Assembly (NCBI RefSeq): GCF_014197135.1
Contig: NZ_JACIFA010000001.1
Coordinates: 124,001 to 188,000, forward strand
DNA from: Sphingomonas zeae
GTDB taxonomy: Bacteria; Pseudomonadota; Alphaproteobacteria; Sphingomonadales; Sphingomonadaceae
Length of the DNA: 64,000 nucleotides
Reading direction: 5' to 3'
Shown: positions 1-8,858 of the stretch, in pieces
Numbering within the stretch: the first letter of the stretch is position 1
Layout: every line of letters begins with the position of its first letter
Position numbers and translations under genes: made by a program
The notes under the pieces: generated by a model
The model's input: the letters and a program-made list of their open reading frames with translations, nothing else
Told to the model about the DNA's origin: nothing
Database searches by the model: none

Positions 1-1
1 C

Positions 2-208
2 GGGGATGCGGTCGAGGCCGAGCAGCACGGCTATCTGGTCTTTGCGGACTACCTGATTTGGTGCTGGGCATGGGCGATATGTTGTGTGGAGGGGCCGCAT
101 TATGGACGAATCGCGGTGATTCGTGGCAGTCCGCCCGATACTTTCGTCGCCGACGATCTGAGCGCGTTTATCGGCATGGCCCTGCACGATGATCCCCGAA
201 TCCACTGA
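2..208 (+). CDS. SUKH (SMI1/KNR4)-like protein, C-terminal fragment
   Basis: The frame is open from the window edge to TGA at 206-208, giving 68 residues with the start missing. The visible part contains an aromatic core (YLVFADYLIWCWAWAI) followed by a GRIAVI strand and a VADDLSAFIGMAL helix. This resembles the C-terminal half of SMI1/KNR4 (SUKH) domain proteins, which in bacteria include immunity proteins against polymorphic toxins as well as many housekeeping or uncharacterised members. No toxin is visible, because the upstream DNA lies outside the window. The family assignment rests on pattern recognition only. Confidence 0.6.
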   Translation, partial: GDAVEAEQHGYLVFADYLIWCWAWAICCVEGPHYGRIAVIRGSPPDTFVADDLSAFIGMALHDDPRIH

Positions 209-245
209 CAGGCGGCCGCCCCATATTGCGCAAAGGCGCCATCTC

Positions 246-263
246 CTGTACCGATCGATACAG
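246..263. promoter_or_regulatory. Palindromic operator, probably for the adjacent TetR regulator
   Basis: CTGTACCGATCGATACAG is an 18-bp palindrome with a single mismatched pair. It ends 31 bases before the ATG of the DUF1348 gene, whose SD sequence GGAGG is at 281-285. Its size and position fit an operator for the TetR-family protein encoded second in the operon, which would make the operon autoregulated. The palindrome is seen directly; the regulator assignment is inferred. Confidence 0.6.
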
Positions 264-294
264 AATCGACTAGCCGGTTTGGAGGTTTCCCGTC

Positions 295-756
295 ATGCGT
301 CAGCCCCTACCGCCTTTCACCTCCGAAACCGCCGCGCAAAAGGTCCGTGCCGCCGAGGATGCGTGGAACAGCCGCGATCCCGAACGAGTCGCGCTGGCCT
401 ATACGCCCGACTGCCCATGGCGGAATCGCGATCAGTTTCTGACGGGGCATGACGCGATCGTCGCCTTTCTGCGCGGCAAATGGGCGCGCGAGCGGGATTA
501 TCGGCTCATCAAGCAATTGTGGGCGCATCAGGACAGCCGGATCGCGGTACGCTTTGCCTATGAATGGCATGATGCGGGCGGCCAGTGGTTTCGCTCCTAT
601 GGCAATGAGAATTGGGACTTTGCCGAGGATGGCCGGATGCGGCGCCGGATCGCATCGATCAACGATCTGGCGATTCGCGAAGACGAGCGGCTGTTCCACT
701 GGCCGCTCGGCACTCGTCCGGCGGATCATCCTTCGCTCAGCGAACTCGGGCTCTGA
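295..756 (+). CDS. DUF1348 family (NTF2/SnoaL-fold) protein
   Basis: A 153-residue protein of the DUF1348 family, a cystatin-like NTF2/SnoaL fold of unknown reaction. Family-like features are the N-terminal [20 protein letters not shown] segment, the paired aromatic stretch around [29 protein letters not shown], and a C-terminal SINDLAI segment. The start is well supported by GGAGG nine bases upstream of the ATG. It is followed after two bases by a TetR regulator, so the two are probably one transcript. Members are often small cytosolic proteins beside TetR genes; the substrate is unknown. Confidence 0.85.
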   Translation: MRQPLPPFTSETAAQKVRAAEDAWNSRDPERVALAYTPDCPWRNRDQFLTGHDAIVAFLRGKWARERDYRLIKQLWAHQDSRIAVRFAYEWHDAGGQWFRSYGNENWDFAEDGRMRRRIASINDLAIREDERLFHWPLGTRPADHPSLSELGL

Positions 757-758
757 TC

Positions 759-1331
759 ATGGCGCGGATGATCGCCGAGCGCGCCGATGCGCTGCCGGGG
801 CTGGCCGAGGTGTTCCGCGAATATGGCTATGCCGGGGCCAGTCTGTCGCTGATCGGCACCGCGACGGGGCTGGGGCGGGGGAGCCTCTATCACTTCTTCC
901 CCGGCGGCAAGCAGGAGATGGCGGCGGCCGTGCTGGCCGATGTCGCAGCCTGGTTCGACGCGGCGGTGTTCACGCCGCTGGAGCAGGCCGACGATCCGCG
1001 CGCGGGCATCGATTCGATGATGGTGGCGGTGGACCGCTATTTCGGCTCCGGCCAGCGCGCCTGCCTGATCGGAGCATGGGGGCTGGGGGCGACTCGCGAT
1101 CCCTTTGCCGAGCCGATCGCGGCCTATTTCCGGCGCTGGATCGCCGCGCTCCAGTCGCTGCTCGTTCAAGCGGGCGTGGCGGAGGATCACGCCGCCACGC
1201 TGGCGCAGGATGTCGTCAGCGGCATCCAGGGGGCAGTCGTGCTGGCGCGCGCGCTGAACGACCCTTCGCTGTTCCGCGCGACGCTGGGGCGGCTGACGGC
1301 GCGGCTCTATACCGCGCTCGCCGCCGCCTGA
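759..1331 (+). CDS. TetR/AcrR family transcriptional regulator
   Basis: A 190-residue repressor-type protein. The N-terminal helix-turn-helix spans roughly residues 12-55 and includes the TetR hallmark GRGSLYHFFPGGKQEM. The C-terminal ligand domain resembles the LmrA/YxaF subgroup (ACLIGAWGL, then a long helical part). The ATG chosen lies two bases after the DUF1348 stop; longer in-frame readings only overlap the upstream gene. It probably controls its own operon through the palindrome at 246-263. The ligand cannot be read from the sequence. Confidence 0.88.
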   Translation: MARMIAERADALPGLAEVFREYGYAGASLSLIGTATGLGRGSLYHFFPGGKQEMAAAVLADVAAWFDAAVFTPLEQADDPRAGIDSMMVAVDRYFGSGQRACLIGAWGLGATRDPFAEPIAAYFRRWIAALQSLLVQAGVAEDHAATLAQDVVSGIQGAVVLARALNDPSLFRATLGRLTARLYTALAAA

Positions 1332-1335
1332 TCGT

Positions 1336-2667
1336 TCAGATCGCCGCCAGCGCCTGTTCGCAATCGGCGATCAGGTCGTCGGCATCCTCGACCCCGATCG
1401 AGATGCGGACCAGATTGTCGGTGATCCCCAGCGCCGCCTTGCGTTCATCGGGGACCGACAGGTGCGTCATCGCCGCCGGATGGCTGGCCAGCGTCTCCGT
1501 CCCGCCCAGGCTGACGGCCAGCTTGGCGATGCGTAAGCTATCGAGGAAGCGGAACGACTCCGCTTCGCCCCCCTTGAGGTAGAGCGAGAAAGTCGATCCG
1601 CCGCCGGTACAGTGGCGACGATAGATGTCCGCCTGCCGCTCCATGCCGGGCGTGTCCGCCAGGAAACCGAGATAGCCGACCCGCTCGACCTTGGGATGGT
1701 CGCGTAGGAAGGCGCAGACCTTGGCGGCGTTTTCGCCCGCCCGGCTCATGCGCAACTCCAGCGTCTCGAGCGAGCGGAGCAGCATCCACGCCGTATTGGG
1801 GTCGCAGATCGTGCCGATGGTGTTGCGCATCGAGCGGATGGTGGCGATGTGCGCCTTCGACCCCAGCACGCCGCCCGCGACCAGGTCGGAATGGCCGCCG
1901 GCATATTTGGTCAGCGAATAGACGACCAGATCCGCCCCGTGGCGAAGCGGACGCTGCCAGAGCGGGCCGAGGAAGGTGTTGTCGATCGCGATGGGCGGCT
2001 TCTCGTCATGGTCGGCAAATACCGCATCGCGCGCCGCCGCCACTGCCTCGATATCGACCAGCGCATTGGTCGGGTTGGCGGGGCTTTCGAGATAGATCAG
2101 CGGCACACGGCCGGTCTCGGCGGCCTTGGTCAGGACCGCGTCGATCCCCTCGCGCGTGGCACCAGCGGGGAAGTCGAGCCACTGCACGCCGAACCGGCCC
2201 AGGATACGCCCGATCAGCGTCTCGGTCGCGGCATAGAGCGGGCCGGAATGGACGATGACGTCGCCCGGCTGGACCATCGACAGGAACAGCGTGGCGATCG
2301 CCGCCATGCCGCTGGAAAAGGTCAGGGCATCCTCCGCCTCGTCCCAGATCGCCAGGCGATCCTCCAGGATTTCCTGGTTCGGCCCGTTGAAGCGCGAATA
2401 GACCAGCCCGTCCGCACCGCCGGGACGCTTGCCGGTCACGCCCTCGAAATGGCGCTTGCCCGCCGCCGCATTGGGGAAGACGAAGGTCGACGTCAGGAAG
2501 ATCGGTGGCTTCAGCGATCCTTCGGACAGCACGGGGTCGAAACCATGCCCCATCATCAGCGTGGAGGGTTTCAGCTTGCGGTCGCCGATGCTGGTCACAT
2601 CGCTCTTGGCGGCGGCCTTGGCGGGGTCTTGGGGCGAAACGCCGGTCAGATCGGATTCGGTCGGCAT
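1336..2667 (-). CDS. Cystathionine gamma-synthase/lyase family PLP enzyme
   Basis: A 443-residue cytosolic PLP enzyme of the Cys/Met metabolism family (COG0626). The PLP-binding lysine is predicted at K254 in SLTKYAGGHSD. Other family marks are YSRFNGPN, FSSGMAAI, ESPANPT and the IDNTFLGP segment holding the PLP aspartate. The start at 2667 is preferred over a longer frame because AAGGAG lies at good spacing in front of it. The exact reaction (gamma-synthase, gamma-lyase or another elimination) cannot be decided here. It converges with the TetR gene, leaving four bases between the stop codons. Confidence 0.9.
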   Translation of the reverse strand: MPTESDLTGVSPQDPAKAAAKSDVTSIGDRKLKPSTLMMGHGFDPVLSEGSLKPPIFLTSTFVFPNAAAGKRHFEGVTGKRPGGADGLVYSRFNGPNQEILEDRLAIWDEAEDALTFSSGMAAIATLFLSMVQPGDVIVHSGPLYAATETLIGRILGRFGVQWLDFPAGATREGIDAVLTKAAETGRVPLIYLESPANPTNALVDIEAVAAARDAVFADHDEKPPIAIDNTFLGPLWQRPLRHGADLVVYSLTKYAGGHSDLVAGGVLGSKAHIATIRSMRNTIGTICDPNTAWMLLRSLETLELRMSRAGENAAKVCAFLRDHPKVERVGYLGFLADTPGMERQADIYRRHCTGGGSTFSLYLKGGEAESFRFLDSLRIAKLAVSLGGTETLASHPAAMTHLSVPDERKAALGITDNLVRISIGVEDADDLIADCEQALAAI

Positions 2668-2750
2668 GTCGGTCTCCTTGGGAAGGGATGCCGCTCTGTC
2701 GGCGGCCATGTCCCCAGGATAACGCGGCAAATGGCTTTGGCGAGGCTCAT

Positions 2751-2880
2751 ATCCTCCCCGGTACGGGGAGGTGGCAGGGCGAAGCCCTGACGGAGGGGGG
2801 GGTCCATAAAGGACGTCCCTCGCGGCGCGCCCCCTCCACCACCGCTTCGCGGTGGTCCCCCTCCCCGTGCCGGGGAGGAT
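2751..2880. repeat. Dispersed ~128-bp inverted-repeat element, copy 1
   Basis: This is a GC-rich element whose ends are inverted copies of TCCTCCCCGGCACGGGGAGG (slightly diverged at the left end). Inside is a second inverted pair, CCCTCCACCACC...GGTGG type. Related copies are at 57658-57786 and 63111-63238. This copy ends three bases before the pgeF stop codon, so pgeF transcripts would run straight into it. Confidence 0.85.
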
Positions 2881-2883
2881 ATT

Positions 2884-3648
2884 TCAGCCGATACCGATCA
2901 GCGAAATCTGGCGACCATAAGAGGGCTCGGCGCGGTGGGTGGCGCGGCGGAAGCTGAAGAAGCGATCTTCCTGCGCATAGGTGTCCTCGCCTAGTGCTGC
3001 GACGCGCGATACCCCGGCGGCGGCCAGGCGCTGGACTACATAGGCTTCCAGATCGAACTGATAGTGATCCGCGCGCGTGCCGTCGGCGAAGAAGCGTTCA
3101 TTATCGGGATCGGCCTCGGCGAATCGGCGCAGAAATGCGGCATCGACCTCATAGCTGGCGCGGGCGATGCACGGGCCGATGGCGGCAGCGATGCGATCGC
3201 GGCGCGCGCCCAGAGCCTCCATGGCGAGCAAGGTCGCGTCGGTGATCCCTCCCAATGCGCCCTTCCACCCGGCATGGGCGGCGCCCACGACGCCTGCCTG
3301 GACATCGGCGAACAGCACCGGCGCGCAATCGGCGGTCAGGATGCCGAGCAGCAGCCCTGGCCGATCCGTGACCAGCGCATCGCCATGCGGGCGGACATCG
3401 TCCTCGGGCGGGGTCAGTATCGTCACCGCCTCGGCCGAATGGATCTGGTAACAGGTGATGAGCCGCCCACCGGGCAGCACAGCATCACGCGCGCGGCGGC
3501 GATTCTCGGCGACCGAATCGGCATCGTCCTCCGATCCGAGCCCGACATTCAGTCCGCCATGAATCCCCGCCGACACGCCGCCGCGCCGCCCGAGAAAGCC
3601 GTGCGGGATGGGCTCGAGCAGGGGTGTTCGAAGTGTTTCGATGGTCAT
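2884..3648 (-). CDS. pgeF: Peptidoglycan editing factor PgeF (YfiH/DUF152, polyphenol-oxidase-like)
   Basis: A 254-residue member of the YfiH/DUF152 family. Family members remove wrong residues such as serine from UDP-MurNAc, and some act as multicopper-like phenol oxidases or purine nucleoside enzymes. The conserved metal/active-site segments are present in order: GRRGGVSAG near the N-terminus, YQIHSAEAV, TADCAPVLFAD, GAAHAGWKGA and IGPCI. It is the last gene of the lgt-methyltransferase-GNAT-pgeF operon. Its ATG overlaps the GNAT stop by four bases, and a repeat element directly follows its stop. Confidence 0.9.
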   Translation of the reverse strand: MTIETLRTPLLEPIPHGFLGRRGGVSAGIHGGLNVGLGSEDDADSVAENRRRARDAVLPGGRLITCYQIHSAEAVTILTPPEDDVRPHGDALVTDRPGLLLGILTADCAPVLFADVQAGVVGAAHAGWKGALGGITDATLLAMEALGARRDRIAAAIGPCIARASYEVDAAFLRRFAEADPDNERFFADGTRADHYQFDLEAYVVQRLAAAGVSRVAALGEDTYAQEDRFFSFRRATHRAEPSYGRQISLIGIG

Positions 3649-4154
3649 AGCGACAGCCTCATGATCCGGTCTTCGTCGATCGTCTCGCCCACGGGGAAGT
3701 CGTAGCGGCCGATATCGACAAAGCCGTAGCGGGTGTAAAAGGCCTTGGCCCGGTGGTTGTCGACATAGACCGACAGGATCAGCTCGCTTGCACCGCGTGC
3801 CCGGGCGGTGGTGATCGCCCAGTCCATCAGTACGGGGCCGACGCCCGCGCCCAGATGGCTGGAGGCGACATAGAGTTGGTAAAGCTCGACTGCATCCTCG
3901 GGCCAGTCGCCGGGAAAGCCGACGGGGCCGATCTTGGCGAAACCGATGATCGCATCACCCTCGACCGCCAGGCGGATGATGAAGTCGGGATCGCCGATTT
4001 GGGCAGGCAGGCCCTCGGGGCCGAAGGCTTCGTCCAGAAAGGCGTTCAGGTCGGCCGCCGGATAGAGATGGCCGAACGTGTCGGTGAAGGCGGCACGCGC
4101 CATCGCGGCCAGCTTTTCCCCGTCTCCGGGCGCGGCGTCACGATAGACGATCAT
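3645..4154 (-). CDS. GNAT family N-acetyltransferase
   Basis: A 169-residue acyltransferase that would transfer an acetyl group from acetyl-CoA to an unknown amine. The GNAT core shows ELYQLYVASSHLGAGVG (motif A with the acetyl-CoA loop), then LSVYVDNHRAKAFYTRYGF (motif B). The start at 4154 overlaps the methyltransferase stop as ATGA; the longer frame only reads through that gene. Four-base overlaps at both ends imply translational coupling within the lgt-pgeF operon. The substrate is not predictable. Confidence 0.88.
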   Translation of the reverse strand: MIVYRDAAPGDGEKLAAMARAAFTDTFGHLYPAADLNAFLDEAFGPEGLPAQIGDPDFIIRLAVEGDAIIGFAKIGPVGFPGDWPEDAVELYQLYVASSHLGAGVGPVLMDWAITTARARGASELILSVYVDNHRAKAFYTRYGFVDIGRYDFPVGETIDEDRIMRLSL

Positions 4155-5233
4155 TCGCCATAGCCCGCAGGCACCGGCCAGTCGGGCCGCGCCACCGCCA
4201 GCGCGCGGAACAGCGTGCCCATGTCCTGCATCAGCCGGTTGCGGTCGGCGAGCAGCGCGTCGGCGCGGTCGGGATGTGCGCGGGCAAGGCTGGTGGTGCG
4301 CTGGTCGATGCCCAGGGCGCCGAGCAGGTCGCGCTGCGTCACCGGACCGAAGGCGGCGAGGCCGGTACTTTGCGCGGCGGCGGCCAACGTCGTGAAATCG
4401 ACATGCGCGCTCAGATCCTGTTCGCCCGGCCGGTCGAAGGGATTGGCATAGGCATGGCCGCACACCGCCTGCAACGTGTCGGCCAGGGCGGGGCCTTCAT
4501 AGCCATAATCGACGATCAGCGCCGCACCGCCCTGCGCCGCGATCCGGGCGGACAGGCTGCGCATCACCGCGACGCTGGCGGGGGACACTTCGATCACCGA
4601 CCCGGCCTCGGCCTCGCGTAAGGGTTCCGGGATGATCTCGGAGGGCACCGGCGGCCCGGCGATCGGCAGGAACAGCAGGTCCTGTGCCGCAACTAGCCGC
4701 TCGTGCCAGCCGTCACCGCGCCGGACGAGCTGGCGGATCGGCAGCGCGTCGAAGAATTCGTTGGCGACGACGATCAGCGGGCGGTCGCTGGGCAAGGTCT
4801 CGACCGTGTCATGCCACTGGGCGTCCGCCACCCGCTGGGCTTGGGCGGTGCGCAGCGTCGCGCTGGTTTCGACGAGATGGATGGTCGGATGCAAACCCGC
4901 CTTGGCCATCGCGCGTCGGGCATCGGCCGCCAGCGTGCCGCGCCCCGGCCCCAGTTCGACCCAGTGCACTTGCGGTCGACCCGCCCGGTCCCACAGATCG
5001 GCGCACCACAGCCCGACCAGCTCGCCGAACATCTGGCTGATCTCGGGACTGGTGGTGAAGTCACCGCCCGCGCCCAGCGGATCGCGGGTGCCGTAATAAT
5101 GCGCATTGGCGGCGGCCATGAACTGCGCCACCGGGATCGGCCCGGCCAGCGCGATGGCGCGGGCGAGCCGTTCGGGCAGCGCGTCCTCGGGCTCGGGCTT
5201 GTGATCGGCGGGGGGGATCAGCGGGTTGGTCAT
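4151..5233 (-). CDS. Class I SAM-dependent methyltransferase, MidA/NDUFAF7 family
   Basis: A 360-residue homologue of NDUFAF7/MidA (DUF185), the arginine methyltransferase family needed for respiratory complex I assembly in mitochondria. Visible hallmarks are HYYGTRDPLGAGGDFTTSPE near the N-terminus, then the SAM-binding VELGPGRGTLAADARRA and VANEFFDALPI. It lies between lgt and a GNAT gene in the same direction, an order I recognise from many alphaproteobacteria. The bacterial substrate is not firmly established, so the complex I role is inferred from the family. Confidence 0.9.
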   Translation of the reverse strand: MTNPLIPPADHKPEPEDALPERLARAIALAGPIPVAQFMAAANAHYYGTRDPLGAGGDFTTSPEISQMFGELVGLWCADLWDRAGRPQVHWVELGPGRGTLAADARRAMAKAGLHPTIHLVETSATLRTAQAQRVADAQWHDTVETLPSDRPLIVVANEFFDALPIRQLVRRGDGWHERLVAAQDLLFLPIAGPPVPSEIIPEPLREAEAGSVIEVSPASVAVMRSLSARIAAQGGAALIVDYGYEGPALADTLQAVCGHAYANPFDRPGEQDLSAHVDFTTLAAAAQSTGLAAFGPVTQRDLLGALGIDQRTTSLARAHPDRADALLADRNRLMQDMGTLFRALAVARPDWPVPAGYGE

Positions 5234-5273
5234 GCCCCCGCTCTGCCGCCCCGACCCCGCCGCTGCAAGAGGA

Positions 5274-6155
5274 TCAGGAAACGCTATCGGTCCCCGCGAT
5301 CGGCTCCACCCGGACGCGGCGCGCCTTGGCCGAGTTCATCAGGTACAGCCCGCCCAGGATCATCGGCACGCACAGCCACTGGCCCATGTGCAGCCCGGTC
5401 ATCTGCGCAAAGGCGCGCAACTGCTGGTCGGGCTCGCGGAAGAATTCGACGATGAAGCGCGCAATGCCATAGCCGAGCAGGAACAGGCCCGACAGCTTGC
5501 CCGGATCATAGCGCGACTTGGTCCGCCAGAAGGCGAAGCTCATCACCGCGAACAGGACCAGACCTTCCAGCCCGGCTTCATAAAGCTGGCTGGGGTGGCG
5601 CGCCGGATCGGGCAGGCCGAAGGGCACCGTGCGCGGGAAGATGATCGCCCAGGGCACGTCCGACGGCTTGCCCCACAGCTCGCCATTCACGAAATTGGCC
5701 AGGCGGCCCAGGAACAGCCCGACCGGCGCGGTGCAGACCAGATAGTCGAGGATGCGAAGCGCGTTCAGATTGTGCTTGCGCGCGAACAGCCAGACGCCGA
5801 TCCCGGTGCCTGCCGCGCCGCCGTGAAAGCTCATCCCGCCGTCCCAAAGCCGCAGGATGTGAAGCGGGTGCAGGAACATCTCGGGCGCGTAGAAGATCAC
5901 ATAGCCGATCCGCCCGCCCAGGATGATGCCCAGCGTCGCATAGAAGACCAGATCATCGGCATGCGCCCGCGACATCGGCGCCCCCGGCCGGTCGAGCATC
6001 TTGCCCAGATACCACCAGCCGAACAGGATGCCGGTGATATAGGCCAGGCTGTACCAGCGCAGCGTGAAGAAGCCGATCGAGAAGACGTCCGGGTGCAACC
6101 CCAGATCCTCGAACCGGATATGGCCGCCCGCGGCCGCAAGCATGGAGAGGATCAA
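5274..6155 (-). CDS. lgt: Prolipoprotein diacylglyceryl transferase
   Basis: A 293-residue inner-membrane enzyme that transfers diacylglycerol from phosphatidylglycerol to the lipobox cysteine of prolipoproteins, the first step of lipoprotein maturation. Several hydrophobic helices are evident. The Lgt signature [13 protein letters not shown] is intact, as are [10 protein letters not shown] and the C-terminal [10 protein letters not shown] segment. It is the first gene of the operon that continues with the MidA-type methyltransferase 40 bases downstream. The upstream 489-bp gap carries only repeat elements and must hold its promoter. Confidence 0.97.
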   Translation of the reverse strand: MILSMLAAAGGHIRFEDLGLHPDVFSIGFFTLRWYSLAYITGILFGWWYLGKMLDRPGAPMSRAHADDLVFYATLGIILGGRIGYVIFYAPEMFLHPLHILRLWDGGMSFHGGAAGTGIGVWLFARKHNLNALRILDYLVCTAPVGLFLGRLANFVNGELWGKPSDVPWAIIFPRTVPFGLPDPARHPSQLYEAGLEGLVLFAVMSFAFWRTKSRYDPGKLSGLFLLGYGIARFIVEFFREPDQQLRAFAQMTGLHMGQWLCVPMILGGLYLMNSAKARRVRVEPIAGTDSVS

Positions 6156-6250
6156 ATGCGTTTCCCTTTCTGGCCCGCTTCATAGAGCGGCGGGGCGACA
6201 ACACCAAGACCATGGGTTGGGTGCCGCCCTTTGTGGCGGCGGGTGGGCAT

Positions 6251-6330
6251 GGCCTTCGACTTCGCTCAGGCTGAGCGGAGGTTGGTGCGCATCCCCAAAG
6301 ACCCTTTCAGCCTGAGCGAAGTCGAAGGCC
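6251..6330. repeat. Inverted repeat with 23-bp arms (TTCGACTTCGCTCAGGC family)
   Basis: Two perfectly complementary 23-bp arms at 6251-6273 and 6308-6330 are built on TTCGACTTCGCTCAGGC. The left end contains a small nested palindrome, CGCTCAGGCTGAGCG. Related copies or half copies are at 49271-49347, 49574-49607 and 60871-60898. The element lies in the 6156-6644 gap between divergent genes, which holds no gene. Confidence 0.85.
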
Positions 6331-6360
6331 ACGCCGGACGGTCGCCGATTTTGATTCAGG

Positions 6361-6562
6361 CGAAGCCGCAAAGCCGCGAAGATTTTTGGTTCGCGCGGAG
6401 GCGCGGAGGGCGCAGAGAGGTTTGGCCCGGCCGCAAGGCCAGTCTTCCAACGCCGGGCGCCACGGTCTGCCGGTCGAGACGGAGGAATGGTCGCGCCAAT
6501 GATCCCCCTCCGCGTCCCCTGCGCCTCTGCGCGCAAAAATCTTCACGGCATCGCGGCTTCGC
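6361..6562. repeat. Dispersed inverted-repeat element (GTTCGCGCGGAGGCGCGGAGG family), copy 1
   Basis: An imperfect ~200-bp inverted repeat. The left arm carries GCGAAGATTTTTGGTTCGCG followed by a purine-rich GGAGGCGCGGAGGGCGCAGAG run. The right arm carries the complement (CTGCGCCTCTGCGCGCAAAAATCTTC as a continuing tract, 6519-6544) and then GCGGCTTCGC. Other copies are at 44395-44570, 49355-49526 and 53525-53624. No open frame in it looks protein-coding. Confidence 0.8.
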
Positions 6563-6644
6563 GCGAACAATCGACCCCTCTCGCTATAAGACAGTGAAAC
6601 CCCGCGCTTGCCTGACCATGCCTGTCGGCTAAGGCTCGGCCGCG

Positions 6645-8858
6645 ATGGAGTACAGCAGGCGCAACATCTTGGTCGGCGGGGGCGTGGGGGCGGGGTTGGT
6701 CGTGGCCTGGGGGCTGTGGCCGCGCGCCTATCCGCCCAGCCTGACGGTCGCGCCGGGCGAGCAGGCGTTCGGCGCGTGGCTGAAGATTGGGCGCGACGGC
6801 ATCGTGACGGTGGCCGTGCCGCAGGCCGAGCATGGTCAGGGGATCGCCACCACGCTGGCGCAGGTCGTCGCCGACGAACTGGGTGCCGACTGGCGGACGG
6901 TCGCGGTCGAGCCCGCGCCGATCAGCCCGCTTTACGCCAATCCGATCGGGGTCGATTCGCTGTTCGAGGGCGCGTTCGACCGGCTGCCCCAAGGTGCGCG
7001 CGACGAATGGCTGCGCCGCGACCGGGTCATGCTGACCGCCGGGTCCAGCTCGCTGCGCATGTTCGAGCCGCCCGCCCGTATCGCCGCCGCGACCGCCCGC
7101 GCGCTGATGGCGCAGGTCGCCGCCCGCCGCTGGGGCGTGGACTCGCGCGCGTGCGAGGCCCGGGACGGCTTCATCGTCCATGGCAACCAGCGGCTGCGCT
7201 TCGCCGAACTGGCCGAGGCGGCGGCGGGCGAGACGGTGCCCCATCCCCCGCCGCTGGGCAGCGGCGGCGCGGGGCGGCTGATGGGCAAGGATGTGCCCCG
7301 GCTCGATGCGCCCGCCAAGATCGACGGCTCGGCCAATTTCACCGCCGATATCCGCCTGCCGGACATGCTCCATGTCGCGCTGCGCCATGCGCCGCTGGGC
7401 CGGGCCGGCGCCATTCGCGTCGACCGTGCGGCGGCGATGAAGGTCCTGGGCGTCGTCGACGTGATCGAGGGCGACGATTGGGTCGCGGTCGCCGCCGCCA
7501 GCTGGTGGATCGCGCAAAAGGGCCTCGATGCGCTTGCTCCGCGCGCGCAGAGTGCTGGGGCGCTGCCCACGTCGCAAGCCATCGTGCAGGCGCTTGACGC
7601 CGCACTGAAGGAGGAAGGGCACACCGTCCTCACCCGCGGCGATGTCGCGGAGGGGTTGGAAGGTCCGGGATTGATCGAAGCCAGCTACCGGATCGGGACC
7701 GGCGTCCATGCCGCGATCGAGCCGCGTGCGGCGGTGGCGGCATGGCAGGATGGCGGACTGGAGCTATGGGTGCCGACCCTCGCCCCCGAAGCCGCGCGCG
7801 CGGTCGCGGCGCGGGCGGCGGCGATCCCCGAGGCGCGGATAATCGTCCACGCCATGCCGATCGGGGGTGGCTTCGGCCTGGGGCTGGAGAATAGCGCGGT
7901 GGCGCAGGCGGCGATGATCGCCGCGAAGCTGAAGCGGCCGGTCAATGTCCAATGGTCGCGCACCGAGGATCTGCGCTGCGACGCCTATCGCGCGCCCGCC
8001 ATGGCCCGGATGACCGCGCGACTGGCACAGGGAAAGCTGGTCGGCTGGCGTGGTCGGATCGCGACGCCTTCGACCGGCAAGGCGCTGGCCGAGCGAGTAA
8101 TGCCAGCTGGGCTGGTCCGCTGGGGGATGCGGGGTGAGGGGCGGGGCGACGCCTATGCGATGGGCGGCGCGGTTCCTCCTTACGCGATCCCCGCGCTGGC
8201 GGTGCATCATCACGATGCGTCGCTCCCCGTCCCGACCGGCCATGTGCGCGGCGGGGCGCATGTCGCCAATTGCTTCATTACCGAATCCTTCATCGACGAA
8301 TGCGCGCGCGAGGCGGGGGCCGATCCGCTGGCATGGCGAATCGCGATGCTGGGGCAGGAGCCGCGGCTGGCGCGCTGCCTGTCGACCGCCGCGCCGCTGG
8401 GCGGCTGGGAAGGTGGCGCGGCGGGCAGTGGGCAGGGTGTCGCCGCGCATGGCTTTCGCGGCAGCTATGTCGCGGTGATGGCCGAGGCGCACCGGGACGA
8501 GGGTGGCCGCCCCGTGGTCGACCGGCTGGTCGCCGCCATTGACTGCGGCCGGGTGGTGAACCCCGATATCGTGCGGCAACAGGTCGAGGGCGGACTGATC
8601 TTCGGCCTTGCCGCCTTGCGCGGCGGCGCGGTCGGGTTCGAGCGGGGCTGGGCGGTGCCGTCGCGGCTGGGTGCGCTGAACCTGCCGCGGCTGGCCGATA
8701 CGCCCGACATCACGGTCGAATTGATCGATTCCAACGAAGCCGCCGGCGGGGTCGGCGAACTGGCGGTGCCGCCGGTCGCGCCCGCCATCGCCAATGCGCT
8801 CGCCACCCTGCCCGGCGCGCCACGGATACGAAGCCTGCCGATGGAGTTTTCCGCCTGA
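6645..8858 (+). CDS. Tat-exported molybdopterin-binding subunit (isoquinoline 1-oxidoreductase beta-like)
   Basis: A 737-residue member of the xanthine dehydrogenase family, large molybdopterin-binding subunit, closest in character to isoquinoline 1-oxidoreductase beta subunits. An N-terminal Tat-type signal (SRRNIL, then a hydrophobic stretch) predicts folded export to the periplasm. Family segments include AEHGQGIATTLAQVVADEL, GSANFTADI, the MPIGGGFGLG cofactor loop, and the C-terminal DCGRVVNPD and GVGELAVPP. The usual small [2Fe-2S] subunit gene is not beside it. The stop overlaps the hemH ATG by one base. The substrate is unknown. Confidence 0.88.
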   Translation: MEYSRRNILVGGGVGAGLVVAWGLWPRAYPPSLTVAPGEQAFGAWLKIGRDGIVTVAVPQAEHGQGIATTLAQVVADELGADWRTVAVEPAPISPLYANPIGVDSLFEGAFDRLPQGARDEWLRRDRVMLTAGSSSLRMFEPPARIAAATARALMAQVAARRWGVDSRACEARDGFIVHGNQRLRFAELAEAAAGETVPHPPPLGSGGAGRLMGKDVPRLDAPAKIDGSANFTADIRLPDMLHVALRHAPLGRAGAIRVDRAAAMKVLGVVDVIEGDDWVAVAAASWWIAQKGLDALAPRAQSAGALPTSQAIVQALDAALKEEGHTVLTRGDVAEGLEGPGLIEASYRIGTGVHAAIEPRAAVAAWQDGGLELWVPTLAPEAARAVAARAAAIPEARIIVHAMPIGGGFGLGLENSAVAQAAMIAAKLKRPVNVQWSRTEDLRCDAYRAPAMARMTARLAQGKLVGWRGRIATPSTGKALAERVMPAGLVRWGMRGEGRGDAYAMGGAVPPYAIPALAVHHHDASLPVPTGHVRGGAHVANCFITESFIDECAREAGADPLAWRIAMLGQEPRLARCLSTAAPLGGWEGGAAGSGQGVAAHGFRGSYVAVMAEAHRDEGGRPVVDRLVAAIDCGRVVNPDIVRQQVEGGLIFGLAALRGGAVGFERGWAVPSRLGALNLPRLADTPDITVELIDSNEAAGGVGELAVPPVAPAIANALATLPGAPRIRSLPMEFSA

